Source: Paracoccaceae bacterium (GTDB lineage: Bacteria > Pseudomonadota > Alphaproteobacteria > Rhodobacterales > Rhodobacteraceae). From it: a stretch of 56,756 nt of DNA. This document shows, one piece after another, positions 16,888 to 25,495 of this stretch. Position numbers and translations under genes: made by a program. Under the pieces are notes generated by a model. That model was not told the DNA's origin, searched no databases, and saw only the letters and a list, made by a program, of their open reading frames with translations. Within the stretch, counting starts at the first letter, position 1. Each line of letters starts with the position of its first letter. The stretch is from assembly GCA_014762635.1 (NCBI GenBank), contig JABURR010000089.1, forward strand, positions 1 through 56,756. Reading direction: 5' to 3'.

Positions 16888-17774
16888 TGGCGCTGGGCGA
16901 GGCGCTGGCCGCGCATCTGGCCACCGGCGTGACCACGCTTTGCCAATGCTGGGCGGTGACCCGCGCGGATGGCGAGGGCTATGGCTTCACCGATCACGAC
17001 CTGGATCTGTCCTTCGACGGGATGACCTTCCGCGCCGACACGGGCATGACCGCCCGCGCCCTGGCCCAGAGCACCGGGCTGTCGGTCGACAATACCGAGG
17101 CGCTGGGCGTGCTGAGTGACGCCGCGATCCGCGAGGAGGACATCCGCGCGGGCCGCTTCGATGGCGCTGCGGTGACCTGCTGGCTGGTGAACTGGGCCGC
17201 GCCGGATCAGCGCGTGGTTCAGTTTCGCGGCACATTGGGCGAGATCCGCCGCTCGGGCGGGATGTTCCAGGCCGAGCTGCGCGGGATCGCCGAGGCGCTG
17301 AACCAGCCGCAGGGGCGAGTCTACCAGGCGGGCTGCACGGCCATGCTGGGGGATGGCGCCTGCGGTTTTGACCTCTCGACCCCGGGCTATTTCACCGAGG
17401 TTGCCGTGGAGGTCGTCGAGGATGGGCAGGCGCTGGAGTTCGCGGCCCTGAATGGTTTCGAAGACCGCTGGTTCGAACGCGGCCGCCTGAGCGTGCTGGA
17501 CGGTGCCGCCAAGGGGCTGAGCGCCGCGATCAAGAGCGACCGGCTTAGTGCTACGGGTCGCCGGGTGGAGTTGTGGCAGGCGCTCCGCGCTGTGCTTGCC
17601 CCCGGCGACCGGGTGCGGCTCGAGGCGGGCTGCGACAAGCGGGCCGAGACCTGCCGCCTGAAATTCTCGAACTTCCTGAACTTCAGGGGGTTTCCACATA
17701 TCCCGGGCGAGGACTGGCTGATGAGCACGCCGCTTCGCGTCGGGGTCAAGGACGGGGGGAGCCTGTTCTCATGA
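16887..17774 (+). CDS. g13: GTA g13: baseplate hub protein (DUF2163)
   Basis: A 295-residue DUF2163 hub protein. The N-terminal domain has LCQCWAVTRADGEGYGFTDHDLDL; the C-terminal part carries paired cysteines at GCTAMLGDGACGFD and GCDKRAETCRLKF followed by NFLNFRGFPHIPGED. As I recall it, the homologous RcGTA hub binds an iron-sulfur cluster through four cysteines, and these four are the obvious candidates. Coupled to g12 upstream and g14 downstream by four-base overlaps. Confidence 0.94.
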   Translation: MALGEALAAHLATGVTTLCQCWAVTRADGEGYGFTDHDLDLSFDGMTFRADTGMTARALAQSTGLSVDNTEALGVLSDAAIREEDIRAGRFDGAAVTCWLVNWAAPDQRVVQFRGTLGEIRRSGGMFQAELRGIAEALNQPQGRVYQAGCTAMLGDGACGFDLSTPGYFTEVAVEVVEDGQALEFAALNGFEDRWFERGRLSVLDGAAKGLSAAIKSDRLSATGRRVELWQALRAVLAPGDRVRLEAGCDKRAETCRLKFSNFLNFRGFPHIPGEDWLMSTPLRVGVKDGGSLFS

Positions 17775-18211
17775 CCGGACCAGATATCGTGGGCCTCGCA
17801 AGGGGCTGGATCGGCACGCCCTATGTGCATCAGGCCTCGGCCATCGGGGCGGGGGCGGATTGCCTGGGGCTTCTGCGCGGGCTTTGGCGCGGGCTCTACG
17901 GGGCCGAGCCCGAACCCGTGCCACCCTACAGCGCCGACTGGTCCGAGCCGCAGCGCGAGGAACGGCTGTGGCAGGCCGCGCGGCGGCATCTGGTAGAGCA
18001 GGAGATTGGCGCGGCGCGGCCCGGGGATGTGCTGCTGTTCCGGATGCGCACGCGGGGCGTCGCCAAGCACCTGGGGATCGCGGCGCAATGCGGCGCGGCC
18101 CCGAGTTTCATCCATGCCTATTCCGGCCACGGGGTGGTGGAAAGCCCGCTTTCCACGCCCTGGGCACGCCGGATCGTGGCGCGGTTTTCCTTTCCTGAAA
18201 GGCTCGACTGA
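17771..18211 (+). CDS. g14: GTA g14: NlpC/P60 cell-wall peptidase
   Basis: A 146-residue NlpC/P60 cysteine peptidase located in the baseplate hub, thought to open recipient peptidoglycan during DNA delivery. The catalytic Cys lies in GAGADCLGLLRGLW (about residue 31), with the catalytic His in the GVAKHLGIAA block and a third polar residue downstream near FIHAYSGHGVV. ATG 17771 overlaps the g13 stop; the stop overlaps the g15 ATG at 18211. Confidence 0.94.
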   Translation: MTGPDIVGLARGWIGTPYVHQASAIGAGADCLGLLRGLWRGLYGAEPEPVPPYSADWSEPQREERLWQAARRHLVEQEIGAARPGDVLLFRMRTRGVAKHLGIAAQCGAAPSFIHAYSGHGVVESPLSTPWARRIVARFSFPERLD

Positions 18212-21200
18212 TGGCGACACTGGTACTTTCCGCCGCCGGAGCGGCGCTGGGCGCCTCGCTGGGCGGCGGCATTCTGGGCGTGTCCTCGGTGGTGCTGGGG
18301 CGCGCCGTGGGCGCGACGCTGGGCCGGGTGATCGACCAGCGCCTCATGGGGCCGGGGTCCGAGCCGGTCGAGACCGGCCGGATCGAGCGTTTCCGCCTGA
18401 CCGGCGCAAGCGAGGGCACCGCGATTGCGCGGGTCTATGGTCGGACGCGGGTGTCGGGGCAGGTGATCTGGGCCACGCGGTTTTCCGAAAGCGCCACCAC
18501 CAGCGGCGGCGGCAAGGGGACGGCGACGCCCGAGACGACCAGCTATTCCTATTCCGTCAGTCTTGCCATCGCGCTGGCCGAGGGCGAGGTGACCCGCCTT
18601 GGCCGGATCTGGGCCGATGGCGCCGAGATCGCGCGCGAGGATCTGAACCTGCGCTTCTACGCGGGCCGGGCCGACCAGCTTCCCGATCCCAAGATCGAGG
18701 CGGTTGAGGGTGCGGGCCTTGCGCCTGCCTATCGCGGTATCGCCTACGTGGTGATCGAGGACCTGGCGCCTGGACCTTTCGGCAACCGCATTCCGCAGTT
18801 CAGCTTCGAAGTGATGTGCGCCGAACCTCAGACCGAGAGCTTCGGCGTGACCCATGGCACGCAGGCCGTCGCGCTGATCCCCGGCACCGGGGAATACGCA
18901 CTGGCCACGACGCCGGTGCACTACGCCAAGGGTTTTGGCCAGAACCGATCGGCCAACGTGAACTCGCCCATGGGCAAGACCGACATGACGGCCTCGCTGC
19001 AGGCGCTGCGCGAGGAGCTGCCAAACTGCGGCTCGGTCTCGCTGGTGGTGTCGTGGTTCGGGGATGACCTGCGCTGCGGGTCCTGCACCGTTTCGCCCCG
19101 GGTGGAGCAGCAGGCGGAGGACGGGCAGGGAATGCCATGGTCCGTGTCCGGCGTGACCCGGCAGGGCGCGGCCCTGGTGCCCTATGATAACGACACCCCG
19201 GTCTATGGGGGTACGCCCACGGATCGGTCGGTGATCGAGGCGATCACGGAAATTCGCGCGGGCGGGCAGGAGGTGATGTTCTACCCGTTCATCCTGATGG
19301 ACCAGCTTGCCGGGAACGGTCTGACCGATCCCTATACCGGTGCTGCGGACCAGCCTGCCTTGCCGTGGCGCGGGCGGATCACGCTGTCTGCCGCGCCGGG
19401 GCAGGCGGGCTCGCCCGATAACAGCGCGGCGGCGGATGTGGAGGTCGCCGCCTTTTTCGGCACCGCGCAGCCGGGCGATTTCACCCACCATGCCGAGGGT
19501 GTCGATTATAGCGGCCCGGCGGAGTTCTCTTACCGGCGGTTCATCCTGCATTACGCCCATCTCTGCGCGCAGGCGGGCGGGGTGGAGGCGTTCTGCATCG
19601 GATCCGAGATGCGCGGGCTGACGCAGATCCGCGGTTCGGGCGGCAGCTTTCCGGCGGTGGTGGCCCTGAAGGCGCTGGCGGCGGATGTGCGGGCGATCCT
19701 CGGGCCGGATTGCAAGATCGGCTATGCCGCCGACTGGTCGGAATATTTCGGCTACCAGCCGCAGGACGGTACGGGCGATGTCTATTTCCACCTCGATCCG
19801 CTGTGGTCCGATGTGAATATCGACTTCATCGGGATCGACAATTACATGCCGCTCTCGGACTGGCGCGAGGGCGAGGATCACGCCGATACGGAGTGGGGGT
19901 CGATCTACGACCTCGACTATCTCAAGGCCAATATCGCCGGGGGCGAGGGCTATGACTGGTATTATGCCGCCCCCGCCCATGCCGAGGCACAGATCCGCAC
20001 CCCGATCACTGATGGCGCCCATGGGGAGGCTTGGGTCTTTCGCTACAAGGACCTGCGCGGCTGGTGGTCGAACGACCACCACGAGCGTATCGGCGGGGTC
20101 CGGCAAATGGCGCCCACCGGTTGGGTGCCGGGCTCGAAGCCGATCTGGTTTACCGAGATCGGCTGCGCGGCCATCGACAAGGGCACCAACCAGCCGAACA
20201 AGTTCCTCGACCCGAAGTCCTCGGAATCGGCGCTGCCGCGCTATTCCACGGGGCGGCGCGATGACTTGATGCAGGCGCAATACCTGCGTGCGATCTATGA
20301 GTTCTGGGGCGATGCGGCGAACAACCCGGTGTCCGAGGATTATGGCGGCCCGATGGTGGACATGTCCCGCGCCCATGTCTGGGCCTGGGACGCGCGGCCC
20401 TACCCGGCGTTTCCGGGTAACGGCGCGCTCTGGTCCGATGCGCCGAATTATGCGCGGGGCCACTGGCTGAACGGGCGCGCGACCTATCGACCGCTGTCGG
20501 GCGTTGTGCGCGAGATCTGCGCCGAGGCCGGGATCGGCGGCGTCGATGTCTCGCGCCTGCACGGGCTGTTGCGCGGCTACGGGCAGGGGCAGATCGAGAG
20601 CGCCCGGGCCGCGTTGCAACCGCTGTTGCTGGCTTATGGCGTGGAGACGGTGGAGCGTGAGGGGCAGCTTGTCTTCGCCTCTCGCGATGGTCGCGCTTCG
20701 GCCGTTCTGGAGGAGGCGCAGTTGGCGATGAGTGGCGAGATCGGCGGCACGCTGGAATTCATCCGCGCGCCCGAGGCCGAGATGCCGGGCCGCGTGCGCC
20801 TGTCATTCGTGGAGGCCGATGGCGACTATGCCCCGCGCGCGGTGGAGGCCGGGTTCCCGGGGGAGGATGCACTGAGCGTGGCCCAGTCGGAATTCCCTCT
20901 GGTGCTGACGCGCGCCGAGGCGCAGGCGTTGGCCGAACGCTGGCTGGCCGAGGCCGAGGTGGCCCGCGATGGCGCGCGGTTCGCGCTGCCGCCCTCGCTG
21001 CGTGGTCTCGGGGCAGGCGACGTGGTGGAACTGGCGGGCGACGGGGCCGGGGGCCTCTACCGGATCGACGTGGTCGAGCAGGCCGAGGCGCAACTGGTTG
21101 AGGCCACGCGAGTGGAACCGCAACTCTATCGCCCCGGCGAGGCCGAGGAAGATGCCCGCCAGCAGGCGCCGTTTGCCGCGCCGGTTCCGGTACACCCGGT

Positions 21201-22119
21201 GTTTTTGGACCTGCCGCTTCTGAAAGGGGACGAGGTTCCCCATGCCCCGCATGTCGCCGTGGCGGCGACGCCCTGGCCCGGATCGGTGGCGGTCTATTCC
21301 GCCGCGCAGGACAGTGGCTATGCGCTGAACCGGCTGCTGGCCCGGCCCTCGGTCATCGGCGTCACCGAGACCGCGCTGTTCCGCGCGGACCCCGGCGTGC
21401 TGGACCGGGGCGCGGCGCTGAGGGTGCGGATCGGCGCCGGGGCGCTGGCTTCGGTCGCGCTGGACGAGATGCTGAACGGCGACAACGTGGCGGCGATCGG
21501 TGACGGGACCAGCGGCAATTGGGAGGTGTTCCAGTTCCAGTCCGCCGATCTGGTGGCACCGGGGCTGTATGAGCTTTCCACCCGCCTGCGCGGGCAGGCA
21601 GGCAGCGATGCGCTGATGCCCGACGATTGGCCCGCGGGCAGCACGTTTGTCCTGCTCGATGGCAGGCCGGAACAGATCGAGCTTGCGCCCTCGGCCCGTG
21701 GGTTGGCGCGGCATTACCGGATCGGCCCGTCGCGGAGGGGGTATGATGATCCGTCCTACACGCATCTGGTGGAGGCGTTTCAGGGGGGCGGCCTCAGGCC
21801 CTATGCGCCCGTTCACCTGCGCGCCACGCGCGATGGCTCTGGCGATCTTCACCTCACCTGGGTCCGGCGGACCCGGATCGACGGAGATGACTGGGCGCCG
21901 CTGGACGTGCCGTTGGGCGAGGATGGCGAGACCTACCTGCTGCGCGTCCTGCAAGGCGGCGCGATCCGGCGGGAGGTCGTGATTGGGCCGCCCCCCTGGA
22001 CCTATGGCGCCGCCGAAGCCGCCGCCGACGGGGTGTCGCTGCCCCACGAGATTGAAATCGCACAATTGTCCAGCCGGTACGGGCCGGGCCCGTTCAGAAG
22101 GATCGTAATCGATGAGTGA
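18211..22119 (+). CDS. g15: GTA g15: megatron / host-specificity tail tip protein
   Basis: A 1302-residue baseplate protein. An N-terminal hydrophobic Gly/Ala-rich stretch is followed by tail-hub domains (RVYGRTRVSGQVIWATRF), then a GTA TIM-barrel-like domain at about 430-750 (FILHYAHLCAQAGGVEAFCIGSEMRGL, KIGYAADWSEYFGYQP, WFTEIGCAAID) that resembles glycoside hydrolases, then phage-tail domains and a beta-sandwich C-terminus. In RcGTA this protein forms the penetration device. The frame is uninterrupted; its stop overlaps the next gene by eight bases. Confidence 0.95.
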   Translation: MATLVLSAAGAALGASLGGGILGVSSVVLGRAVGATLGRVIDQRLMGPGSEPVETGRIERFRLTGASEGTAIARVYGRTRVSGQVIWATRFSESATTSGGGKGTATPETTSYSYSVSLAIALAEGEVTRLGRIWADGAEIAREDLNLRFYAGRADQLPDPKIEAVEGAGLAPAYRGIAYVVIEDLAPGPFGNRIPQFSFEVMCAEPQTESFGVTHGTQAVALIPGTGEYALATTPVHYAKGFGQNRSANVNSPMGKTDMTASLQALREELPNCGSVSLVVSWFGDDLRCGSCTVSPRVEQQAEDGQGMPWSVSGVTRQGAALVPYDNDTPVYGGTPTDRSVIEAITEIRAGGQEVMFYPFILMDQLAGNGLTDPYTGAADQPALPWRGRITLSAAPGQAGSPDNSAAADVEVAAFFGTAQPGDFTHHAEGVDYSGPAEFSYRRFILHYAHLCAQAGGVEAFCIGSEMRGLTQIRGSGGSFPAVVALKALAADVRAILGPDCKIGYAADWSEYFGYQPQDGTGDVYFHLDPLWSDVNIDFIGIDNYMPLSDWREGEDHADTEWGSIYDLDYLKANIAGGEGYDWYYAAPAHAEAQIRTPITDGAHGEAWVFRYKDLRGWWSNDHHERIGGVRQMAPTGWVPGSKPIWFTEIGCAAIDKGTNQPNKFLDPKSSESALPRYSTGRRDDLMQAQYLRAIYEFWGDAANNPVSEDYGGPMVDMSRAHVWAWDARPYPAFPGNGALWSDAPNYARGHWLNGRATYRPLSGVVREICAEAGIGGVDVSRLHGLLRGYGQGQIESARAALQPLLLAYGVETVEREGQLVFASRDGRASAVLEEAQLAMSGEIGGTLEFIRAPEAEMPGRVRLSFVEADGDYAPRAVEAGFPGEDALSVAQSEFPLVLTRAEAQALAERWLAEAEVARDGARFALPPSLRGLGAGDVVELAGDGAGGLYRIDVVEQAEAQLVEATRVEPQLYRPGEAEEDARQQAPFAAPVPVHPVFLDLPLLKGDEVPHAPHVAVAATPWPGSVAVYSAAQDSGYALNRLLARPSVIGVTETALFRADPGVLDRGAALRVRIGAGALASVALDEMLNGDNVAAIGDGTSGNWEVFQFQSADLVAPGLYELSTRLRGQAGSDALMPDDWPAGSTFVLLDGRPEQIELAPSARGLARHYRIGPSRRGYDDPSYTHLVEAFQGGGLRPYAPVHLRATRDGSGDLHLTWVRRTRIDGDDWAPLDVPLGEDGETYLLRVLQGGAIRREVVIGPPPWTYGAAEAAADGVSLPHEIEIAQLSSRYGPGPFRRIVIDE

Positions 22120-22822
22120 GAGTTCCAATCTTGCGCTGCCGCTGCTGCAACCGTCGCAGGCGCAAAAGCATGTGACCGTGAACGAGGCGTTGGTGCGGCT
22201 TGACGGGCTGACGCATCTGACGCTGATCTCCCTGTCGCAGACCACGCCGCCCGCGTTGCCTGCGGAGGGTGCGACCTATGGTGTGCCCTCGGGCGCGGTG
22301 AACGCCTGGGCCGGTCAGGCGGGGCTGGTGGCGATCTTTGCCAATGGTGGCTGGGTCTTCGTGACGCCGCAACCCGGTTGGCGGGGCTGGGTGGGCGATC
22401 TGTCCGCGCCGGTGGTGTTCGACGGTGCGACATGGGTGCCGGGCGCGCTGGGCATTTCACCCAACGGTTCGGCCTCACGCGTCGAGGTGGCGGAGTTCGA
22501 TCACGTTCTCTCGGCCGGGGCAACGTCGCTGACCACCGAGCAGATCCCGCAATATGCCATGGTGCTCGCGGTCACGGGACGGATCACGCAAGCGATCACC
22601 GGCACTCTGACCTCGTGGCAATTGGGCGTGGCGGGATCGCCGGATCGCTATGGCAACGGGCTGGGGCTGGATGCCGGGTCCTGGGTTATCGGCATGTCGG
22701 GGGCGCCGGTGACCTATTATGCGCAAACCCCGGTTCAGTTCACGGCCACGGGCGGGGATTTCGCGGGCGGCACGGTGCGGCTGGCGGTGCATTACTACAT
22801 TCCGACGGTTCCGGGGATGTGA
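22112..22822 (+). CDS. DUF2793 protein, probable GTA tail fibre
   Basis: A 236-residue protein with an N-terminal DUF2793 domain (LALPLLQPSQAQKHVTVNEALVRLDGLTHL, then AEGATYGVPSGAVNAWAGQAGLVAIFANGGWVFVTPQPGWRGWV) and a beta-rich C-terminal domain that could form a receptor-binding trimer. It overlaps the megatron stop (ATGAGTGA). DUF2793 proteins include the tail fibre of RcGTA, which is encoded at a separate locus in R. capsulatus; here it closes the main cluster. The fibre role is by family and position. Confidence 0.85.
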   Translation: MSESSNLALPLLQPSQAQKHVTVNEALVRLDGLTHLTLISLSQTTPPALPAEGATYGVPSGAVNAWAGQAGLVAIFANGGWVFVTPQPGWRGWVGDLSAPVVFDGATWVPGALGISPNGSASRVEVAEFDHVLSAGATSLTTEQIPQYAMVLAVTGRITQAITGTLTSWQLGVAGSPDRYGNGLGLDAGSWVIGMSGAPVTYYAQTPVQFTATGGDFAGGTVRLAVHYYIPTVPGM

Positions 22823-22825
22823 CCG

Positions 22826-23173
22826 TTGCGGCCCATCCTGCACGGTGACGTGGTTGCCGCGGCGCGGCTCCTGATGGAGATCGCGCCGTGGGATCGGCCG
22901 GGGGTGATCGTGGCCCTGCTGACCCGGGCCGATGCCGCCGACCGCTATCGCAAGCGCACCGGGCGGGTGCATCCGTTTTGGGGCAACGGCAGTCTTCTGG
23001 CGGCGGCCTCGGTCCGCAGGCTGAGGCCCGAGCCGTTCCTGGATGATCCCGACTACTGCCAGTGTTTCGTGGAGGTGTTCGAGGCGCTGGTGCGCTGGCG
23101 GGCCGAGCGCTGCGCCCTCAGTGGGCGCAGGAGACGCAGGTGGGGACCGTCGGATCAAGCTCCAGGCGCTTGA
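22826..23173 (+). CDS. DUF7742-like conserved small protein
   Basis: A 115-residue protein with no catalytic motif: opening RPILHGDVVAAARLLM, then the conserved ADRYRKRTGRVHPFWGNGSLLAAA block, and an Arg-rich tail. I recognise the pattern as a rhodobacterial family found directly after the GTA tail genes, function unknown. The likely start is TTG 22826, four bases after the upstream stop. The last 56 bp overlap the convergent dksA-type gene, so the basic tail (GRRRRRWGPSD) may be an unconstrained extension. Confidence 0.7.
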   Translation: MRPILHGDVVAAARLLMEIAPWDRPGVIVALLTRADAADRYRKRTGRVHPFWGNGSLLAAASVRRLRPEPFLDDPDYCQCFVEVFEALVRWRAERCALSGRRRRRWGPSDQAPGA

Positions 23174-23453
23174 CCGGGATCTCCTCGCCGCAGTCTGAGC
23201 AATAGCCGAATTCCCCCTCGTCCATCCGGGTCAGCGCGGCGGCGATGCGCTTGCGCTCCCCCTCTCGACGGCCTTGCGTGGCGCGGGCCATGGCCTGGTG
23301 CTGCAACGCGTCCATGCGGCTGAGCCGGCCCACGGATTGCTGATCCAACTCCACCGTCTTCTGGCCCTCGGCACCCAGAATATCCTCGGCATCCAGGTCC
23401 TTGAGGCGGGCTTCCAGCCTATGGCGGAAGTTGTCGATCTCTTCCTGCTCCAT
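23118..23453 (-). CDS. DksA/TraR family zinc-finger protein
   Basis: A 111-residue DksA/TraR-type protein. An N-terminal coiled-coil segment (DNFRHRLEARLKDLDAEDIL, then RREGERKRIAAALTRMDEG) precedes a four-cysteine zinc finger (Cys 85, 88, 106, 109; CSDCGEEIP-CVSC). It is shorter than full DksA and lacks the DxxDxA tip of E. coli DksA in recognisable form, so it may be one of the short rhodobacterial paralogues. It is divergent from cysE and convergent with the GTA-side gene. Confidence 0.9.
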   Translation of the reverse strand: MEQEEIDNFRHRLEARLKDLDAEDILGAEGQKTVELDQQSVGRLSRMDALQHQAMARATQGRREGERKRIAAALTRMDEGEFGYCSDCGEEIPVKRLELDPTVPTCVSCAH

Positions 23454-23499
23454 GAAATGTGATTGCCTTTATAACGCTTTGAGATTTGAGAAACGGCCC

Positions 23500-23527
23500 T
23501 ATCTGATGTAGAACGCCCTATCAGATA
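23500..23527. promoter_or_regulatory. Inverted repeat in the dksA-type / cysE intergenic region
   Basis: TATCTGAT (23500-23507) and ATCAGATA (23520-23527) form a perfect 8-bp inverted repeat with centres about 20 bp apart, each preceded by CCC or GCCC. It lies immediately before the cysE start in the divergent gap, a position suited to an operator. Confidence 0.4.
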
Positions 23528-23538
23528 TGGGAAGTTCC

Positions 23539-24339
23539 ATGGCACAGACGCGCAAGAAACTGGCTGAGCTCGACCCGGTGTGGTCGAGAATTACGACCGA
23601 GGCCGAGGCCGCCGTCAAAGACGAACCGATCATGGGCGGCATGATCCATTCGTCGATTCTGCACCATCCGACGATCGAGCGGGCGCTGTCCTACCGCTTC
23701 TCGATGAAGCTGGCTTCGGGCGAAATGTCCGAGCAGATCCTGCGCGAGATCGCGGATGAGGCCTATATCTCGGACCCGGCGCTGGGCGAGGCCGCGCGCG
23801 CGGACCTTGTCGCGGTGTTCGAGCGTGATCCGGCCTGCCACCGGATGATCCAGCCGATCCTCTATTTCAAGGGCTACCAGGCGGTCCAATGCTATCGCAT
23901 CGGCCACTGGCTCTGGGGGCAGGGGCGCCACGACCTGGCCTATTTCGTGCAGATGCGCGTGTCCGAGGTGTTCGGCGTCGACATTCATCCTGCCGCTGTC
24001 ATCGGCAAGGGGATCATGATCGACCACGCCCATTCGATCGTGATCGGGGAAACGGCGGTCGTGGGTGATAACGTCTCGATGCTGCATTCGGTCACCCTGG
24101 GCGGCACCGGCAAGGAAGAGCAGGACCGCCACCCGAAGATCGAGGATGGCGTGCTGATCGGGGCCGGGGCCAAGGTGCTTGGTAATATCCGCGTGGGCCA
24201 TTGCTCGCGGATCGCGGCGGGCTCCGTCGTGCTGCACGAGGTTCCGCCCTGCAAGACCGTCGCCGGGGTTCCGGCGCGGATCGTGGGCGAGGCGGGATGC
24301 GACCAGCCTTCGATCATGATGGATCAGCAGTTGAGCTGA
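23539..24339 (+). CDS. cysE: Serine O-acetyltransferase
   Basis: Makes O-acetylserine from serine and acetyl-CoA, the first step of cysteine synthesis. The 266-residue protein has the N-terminal helical domain (MIHSSILHHPTIERALSYRFSMKL) and the left-handed beta-helix with FGVDIHPAAVIGKGIMIDHAHSIVIGETAVVGDNVSMLHSVTLGGTGK. ATG 23539 (MAQTRKKLAELDPVWSR) is the conserved start; ATG 23527 is possible but falls inside the inverted repeat. Followed by cysK after 73 bp, a logical pathway pair. Confidence 0.95.
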   Translation: MAQTRKKLAELDPVWSRITTEAEAAVKDEPIMGGMIHSSILHHPTIERALSYRFSMKLASGEMSEQILREIADEAYISDPALGEAARADLVAVFERDPACHRMIQPILYFKGYQAVQCYRIGHWLWGQGRHDLAYFVQMRVSEVFGVDIHPAAVIGKGIMIDHAHSIVIGETAVVGDNVSMLHSVTLGGTGKEEQDRHPKIEDGVLIGAGAKVLGNIRVGHCSRIAAGSVVLHEVPPCKTVAGVPARIVGEAGCDQPSIMMDQQLS

Positions 24340-24364
24340 TCGGGCGCAAATCTCCTTCGTGATT

Positions 24365-24392
24365 ATGCCACTGGCTGTTAGGCTGGTGGCAT
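24365..24392 (+). promoter_or_regulatory. Dyad between cysE and cysK
   Basis: ATGCCAC (24365-24371) and GTGGCAT (24386-24392) with internal partial symmetry (CTGGC and GGCTGG). It could be a hairpin in a cysE-cysK transcript or an operator for cysK; there is no T-run, so it is not a clear terminator. GGGAGG follows, 7 nt before the cysK ATG. Confidence 0.35.
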
Positions 24393-24412
24393 GATTCAAT
24401 TGGGAGGTAGCA

Positions 24413-25486
24413 ATGACAATCCGAACCACTTCGGGCCGGGGGCGTCTTTACGAGTCTGTCGTTGATACGGTTGGGGATACGCCGGTTATCCGGCTCAACA
24501 CCATCGCGCCGAAGAACGTCACCGTCTACGTCAAGGCCGAGGCGTTCAACCCTGCGGCCTCGGTCAAGGACCGGCTCGCGCTCAACATCATCGAGGCGGC
24601 CGAGCGGGAAGGTCGGCTGAAGCCCGGCCAGACCGTGGTCGAGGCGACGTCGGGCAACACGGGTATCGGGCTGGCGATGGTCTGCGCGGCCAAGGGCTAC
24701 CCGCTGGTGGTCACCATGGCCGACAGCTTCTCGGTCGAGCGGCGGCGGCTGATGCGGTTCCTTGGGGCGAAGGTCGTTCTGACCCCGCGCGCCAAGAAGG
24801 GCTTCGGCATGTACCAGAAGGCCAAGGAACTGGCCGATGCGAACGGGTGGTTCTTGGCCAGCCAGTTCGAGACCAAGGACAATGCCGACATCCACGAATC
24901 CACCACCGCGCGCGAGATCATGGGCGATTTCGACGGGCAGAGGCTGGATTATTTTGTCAGCGGCTACGGTACTGGGGGCACGGTCTCGGGCGTGGCGCGG
25001 GTGTTGCGCAAGGACCGGCCCGACACGAAGATCATCCTCACCGAACCGGCCAATGCTGCGATCGTGGGCTCGGGCTACATCAACAAGCGCAACGACGCGC
25101 ACCAGCCCGAGGAAAGCCACCCGAATTTCGAGCCGCACCCGATCCAGGGCTGGACGCCGGATTTCATTCCGTGGGTCCTTCAGGAAACGCTCGACAAGAA
25201 GTTCTACGACGAGCTGATCCCGATCCCCGGGCCGGAAGGCATCGCCTGGTCCCGGCGCCTCGCGGCAGAGGAGGGGATATTCACCGGCATCTCCGGCGGT
25301 TCCACCGTGGCCGTGGCAATGAAGATCGCGGAAACCGCGCCCGAGGGCTCGGTCATCCTCGCCATGCTGCCCGATACCGGCGAGCGCTACCTCTCCACCC
25401 CGCTTTTCGAGGGCATCCCCGAAGAGATGACCGAGGAAGAGGTTGCCCTGATGAAGTCCACCCCGGGCTATCAGATGGAGGGGTGA
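24413..25486 (+). CDS. cysK: Cysteine synthase A (O-acetylserine sulfhydrylase)
   Basis: PLP enzyme that makes cysteine from O-acetylserine and sulfide. The product is 357 residues, about 30 longer than enteric CysK, with an insert around NKRNDAHQPEESHPNFEPHP. The PLP lysine is in NPAASVKDR (about Lys 52), the substrate loop is TSGNTGIG, and the phosphate-binding GYGTGGTVSG is present. The C-terminal LPDTGERYLSTPLF is standard. The insert type is seen in alphaproteobacterial homologues. It converges with the AhpD-like gene with only nine bases between them. Confidence 0.95.
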   Translation: MTIRTTSGRGRLYESVVDTVGDTPVIRLNTIAPKNVTVYVKAEAFNPAASVKDRLALNIIEAAEREGRLKPGQTVVEATSGNTGIGLAMVCAAKGYPLVVTMADSFSVERRRLMRFLGAKVVLTPRAKKGFGMYQKAKELADANGWFLASQFETKDNADIHESTTAREIMGDFDGQRLDYFVSGYGTGGTVSGVARVLRKDRPDTKIILTEPANAAIVGSGYINKRNDAHQPEESHPNFEPHPIQGWTPDFIPWVLQETLDKKFYDELIPIPGPEGIAWSRRLAAEEGIFTGISGGSTVAVAMKIAETAPEGSVILAMLPDTGERYLSTPLFEGIPEEMTEEEVALMKSTPGYQMEG

Positions 25487-25495
25487 TCGGGTCGC

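Noticed and set aside
8525-22822. A recently inserted prophage
   Set aside because: Gene order, sizes and the very short tape measure match the rhodobacterial GTA; there is no integrase, repressor, replication or lysis gene and no att repeat, and base composition equals the surroundings.
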